Shown here one piece after another: positions 60,471 to 64,000 of a stretch of DNA of 64,000 nucleotides. This DNA is from Blastobasis lacticolella. Its lineage: Eukaryota; Arthropoda; Insecta; Lepidoptera; Blastobasidae. Location: contig LR990041.1 in assembly GCA_905147135.1 (NCBI GenBank), forward strand, positions 11,655,907 to 11,719,906. The letters are read 5' to 3'. The notes under the pieces are model-generated. The model was given only the letters and a program-made list of their open reading frames with translations. It was not told the origin of the DNA and searched no databases. Position 1 is the first letter of the stretch. Every line of letters begins with the position of its first letter. A program made the translations under genes and the position numbers.

Positions 60471-61889
60471 AATATTGCACCTGGGTTTGTTTATCAAATT
60501 CAAGCTGGTCATTAGCAAAATGTTGACCTACCTACCTCTCTCAACCTCTATGCGGTATGATCTTCCCGGAACTCTTGTCCACATTTGGATATGACGTTTG
60601 ATATTATTTATACATGACACCAAATATCGCTTGCATCAACTTGATATCGAATTCCCTTATAAGATATTGATTGCCTCAAATAAGGAAATCGAATTATTCA
60701 ATGTCCGCCCCTCATTTGTTTTCGCTCCCCCACAGCAGAGATGAAGAAATTCTTTCTCAGTTTTCGATTACTTGTCCAATTAATTTTATAGATTCATTTG
60801 TCTTAGGCACTGAAATTTGCTGGAATTGTAAAAGCAATTCACTATGTCGGTAGCTAATAACATTTTAATGGTGATGGACGTATCTAGTGAGATATTTCTG
60901 AAAAAGGCACCTAGTGGAGACAGTGCACGGGCTGTGTCCTACTCTCGCTCGGGCGAAGGAATGGGTCGCGAGGAGTTAGGGTATTCTGAGAGGGAAAGTT
61001 CACGGTTGCATGCGCAAGTGGGTGAGTGCGGCGAGTGGCCAGCCAACGCACCGGCCATTCATGAGGTAATTGGCAGGAGGGCTCATTACACACCGGAGGC
61101 CTGTACGCGTTAGCGCCTCTCTGGGGTCGCCACTCGCTGGCACAAATGCACCAAGCGGTGCATCATTTCCACAGATGTGTCAAACGGACGTAGCGATGCT
61201 TAGTCACGCGTTATCAGTGTCTCACATGGCTTATCACCTGACCATTAAAACGGCTGCAGGAGATTTGACACAAGGCATTCTTTATCAGGAGACCAGTCAT
61301 GGAAATGACGTCAAACAACATGGGCGTACCTAATTTTGAAGTATTATTTCATTGGCGCATTTATCGAGCTCAATCGGAATGATTCAAATAGCACACCACA
61401 GCCTTCAATTGTGCCTTTGTGAATTAACTATTGAATTGACTGTGACCGTTTCAGCCAATGGCATTCAACTCGCTAGTCACTGCGGTAAATTTGGCTAGCC
61501 GTGACTAATTGTGAAGGATACCTACAGAGTTCAAATCAGTCAAAGTCAAAGAGGAACTGCCACTTTTAATTGCTTTAAGTGGTTAGCTAATACGAGTACA
61601 AATACGATAGAAGCAGTCGTCGAAACTCCTCAACATCTCAAGCTTAAAAGCATGAAAGCCGTGTAGTCATTGAGCGTGCGCTGCGCACGTGATAACAATA
61701 AGTGGTCAGACAAGGTGTTAAGAGAATACCTATTGTCTAAGCCAGCGTGATGGGCGCGGGGGCGGCGGCGGCGCGATCAAAGCTATTGACATTGAAATGT
61801 GACCACACCTAGCTCTTTAAGTAGACTAAGCAATGTGGATACGACTGTTCAATTATATTGTTTAAGTGAAGAAAATATGTATTGTAGAA

Positions 61890-61930
61890 AAATGGAAGAG
61901 AGGCATTTGCCCTGCAGTGGGACACAGAAG
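61890..61930 (+). mobile_element. LINE 3' end scrap
   Basis: 'aaaatggaagagaggcattt' and 'gccctgcagtgggaca' are the last bases of the lepidopteran LINE 3' coding end, as in the 28823-28992 element. Only about 40 bases remain. Confidence 0.45.
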
Positions 61931-64000
61931 GCTCCTAAAAAAATATCCACCACCAGTTGGGCGAACTGTAAACAATCGATTGCATATTTTAAAGGAAGAA
62001 TTTATTTGTGTAACTACTATGCGATACCTATTTACAATTGCGTATGTTAACTCAATCTTACGTCATGACGCAGTGAAGACGTAAATATCAAGACACAAGA
62101 AAAGAATTCATGCGCATGAAATATCCCGTAACTATGTACTTAGTCCTTAAGTTTTTGCTGTCTAGTTTAAACTGTGAAGTCCATCCAGACGAAGTGAGAA
62201 TGGAGACACCTAACACCCCTCGAACTTATCAGGGAGGCGTCGGAACACGGGACCCTCGAAAATCATTGCCATTCCGTTTTCCGAAGCGAAAATTGCCCAC
62301 CGACGGTCAAAGGGTTAACAATTCGGTGTTTATTTGAATTTGGCCTTTGTTAGTTTAAAAGGCGTCAGAATGTAAACGGATCCTTTGTTGCGATTGTCGT
62401 TTGTTTTGTCGAAAACATTCCGAAAGGGTCCCGTTTTGTTAGTTGAGCACTGATTTTAAATGCGGGTAAGTCAAAATGCCTACCGGCCGCTAGGAGATTG
62501 GTAACCTTTTTTTGTAGGTATTTATTTAGAGATAGGTAGGTACGTTCTTTTTAATTAGTAATAGTGAAAACCGCTGGTGACGGCTAGTTTTGAATTTCAA
62601 ATTCTGATAATATGTTTAAAACTGTGTAGTTTTGTATTCCTTGACTGCCCTACTGTGGGGTCACAAAACTTACGAATTGAATTAGTATTCTGTGAGTACC
62701 ACCTGATGGCAAGTCGCCACCGTTATCGAGGTTATCTGCAACCTAAGGGGGTAAAAATACAACAGTCAATTAATAAAATAAAACAGAAACAGAAATAAAT
62801 CTAGATATCATTATTTTATTGCGTTAATATTTAGGCATCATATTATTATCTAGTTTTTACTTAAATATTGATAGGTTTAGCAATGCACTCCGGCAATGTA
62901 TGGAAGCATCTGAATTTTTTAATTTTTGTTCAGAAGGTTGTCCATCGCTATACAGCGTGGAAATGCCGCCAGTGTTATGGGCACCTTTGCACCGGGAATG
63001 GCAAAGAGAGACCTCTAGTTTAAGTTGAGACTAAGTAATGTAGATGTTTAGTTTTACTTTCAATTTTGACATTTACTGATTTGTATACGGTTTTGACATT
63101 GACATGAAAAGAAATTTGATAAACATTTTTGGAAACTAAGTAGGTAATTAAAAGGTTTGTTGAATTTGATTTATTAATATATGGCTCAAGTTATTATCAC
63201 TAAAAAGTTTCAGATATTATATCAAGACTTCCAATATAGCCTTTCACGTTGTTATAAGTATATGTCGACCAAGCAATGTTGAGACTGGTGGAACAGTCTC
63301 GGGAGCCAATTAGCACCCCGTAACGGTTGTTTTAATAGGAGAGACGATAGACTGACTAAAGGCTACAACTACAAAAAGAAAATTGTAATTTGTAAAATTG
63401 TATAATTTTAGCATATAATTATTTATTAAAGTATCTCTTCCTTCACCTTATCTTATTGTTTATCCCGCACCGTCTACCGTTTTCGTTCTTATTGTTTTTT
63501 CACGGTTGACTGGTAGATAAGGCTACTTTAGCTTTAAGTCCACCAATGTACCTTTAGTGCATAAAGTTTTAATAAATAAATAAATACATAAATTTTTCAT
63601 CAATTTCCATTTTGTTTTCACTATTTTGCATTTCCAAAAGTGAATTCGTTTCACATGCATAGGTACTTCCTACAATTTCTCATGTCGCTTATCCATAATA
63701 TTCAAATGTTGGTACCTAATCACAATACTAATAAAAAGAAGTCTAGTCAATTTATATTTAACGATAATATTTGAGAGGACATTCCACCTTATCTTAATGC
63801 TCTTAGAGCAGCTACCGTTCAGGATTAAGTTCTATAATAATAGAAACCACGAAGACGATACAGATATTTTTTGTATTTCATTTATAAGCTAAGGTTAATG
63901 TATAAAATAATGAACTAATACTGAAAGGCGTGACGTTATGTACCTATGTATGTAAGCGGTACTAAAACGTACTTTAACTTTTAAATTTACTATGAATAAG

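Larger units (their letters stand above)
30287..64000 (-). other. dac: dac intron upstream of the GRPPKR exon (partial, at least 33.7 kb)
   Basis: From the acceptor at 30287 to the end of the window I found no exon matching the SKI/SNO/DAC domain, and no other gene, so the intron before this exon exceeds 33.7 kb. It carries most of the transposon relics of the window and long repeat-free CpG/ATTA-rich tracts (32740-33220, 39000-39360, 47830-49410, 53640-54660, 58720-60470, 60900-61500). Stretches where I see nothing specific include 35000-36000, 41350-42500, 43300-45280, 57000-58080 and 62300-64000. Confidence 0.7.

Noticed and set aside
1..64000. CRISPR array, operon or phage-like system
   Set aside because: No regularly spaced direct repeats with unique spacers and no long contiguous bacterial-type ORFs; spliced exons and insect retroelements show this is animal nuclear DNA.

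Overview
The window is animal nuclear DNA, almost certainly from a moth or butterfly. It has no dense gene packing and no bacterial operon signals. It is a mosaic of AT-rich unique sequence, CpG-rich islands and degenerate transposon copies whose sequences I associate with Lepidoptera: SINE heads with pol III A/B boxes, tails ending in (GAT)n, LINE 3' ends with the reading ...EAYAQQWASSG-stop, a 'CTAGCTTTTGCCCGCG' repeat and a 'cacccctc...gggttaaaaa' tail. The species cannot be read from the sequence.

Only one protein-coding gene can be supported: three internal exons, on the minus strand, of the transcriptional cofactor gene dachshund (dac). In transcript order they are 30286-30147 (SSRPGRPPKR ... 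ENGHMS), 14208-14019 (EMARLEKSPLLANGYN ... NMEALA) and 10806-10747 (SGIWENCRAAYEDIVKHLE). All have canonical AG/GT splice sites and their reading phases join exactly (2, 1, 2, 2), giving about 131 residues of continuous protein. The upstream exon with the SKI/SNO/DAC DNA-binding domain and the downstream exons with the C-terminal coiled-coil domain were not found. They should lie above 64000 and below 1.

The rest is intron: at least 33.7 kb before the first visible exon, 15.9 kb, 3.2 kb, and at least 10.7 kb after the last. These introns hold (i) several 0.2-1.7 kb CpG-rich, repeat-free blocks with many ATTA/TAAT cores, which look like conserved regulatory DNA (inference only); (ii) LINE 3' fragments, a tRNA-derived SINE with a LINE-like tail, a second tRNA-derived SINE family (five copies), a broken piggyBac transposase, several inverted-repeat (MITE-like) elements including one bounded by TTAA, and four further repeat families; (iii) isolated hairpins, a roughly 250-bp tandem duplication and a 16-bp-periodic CTGAC array.

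All long open frames in the window other than the dac exons and transposon remnants are short (158 codons at most), lack recognisable domains and are treated as chance. One well-formed plus-strand candidate exon (8366-8461), antisense to dac, is the best hint of a second transcript.
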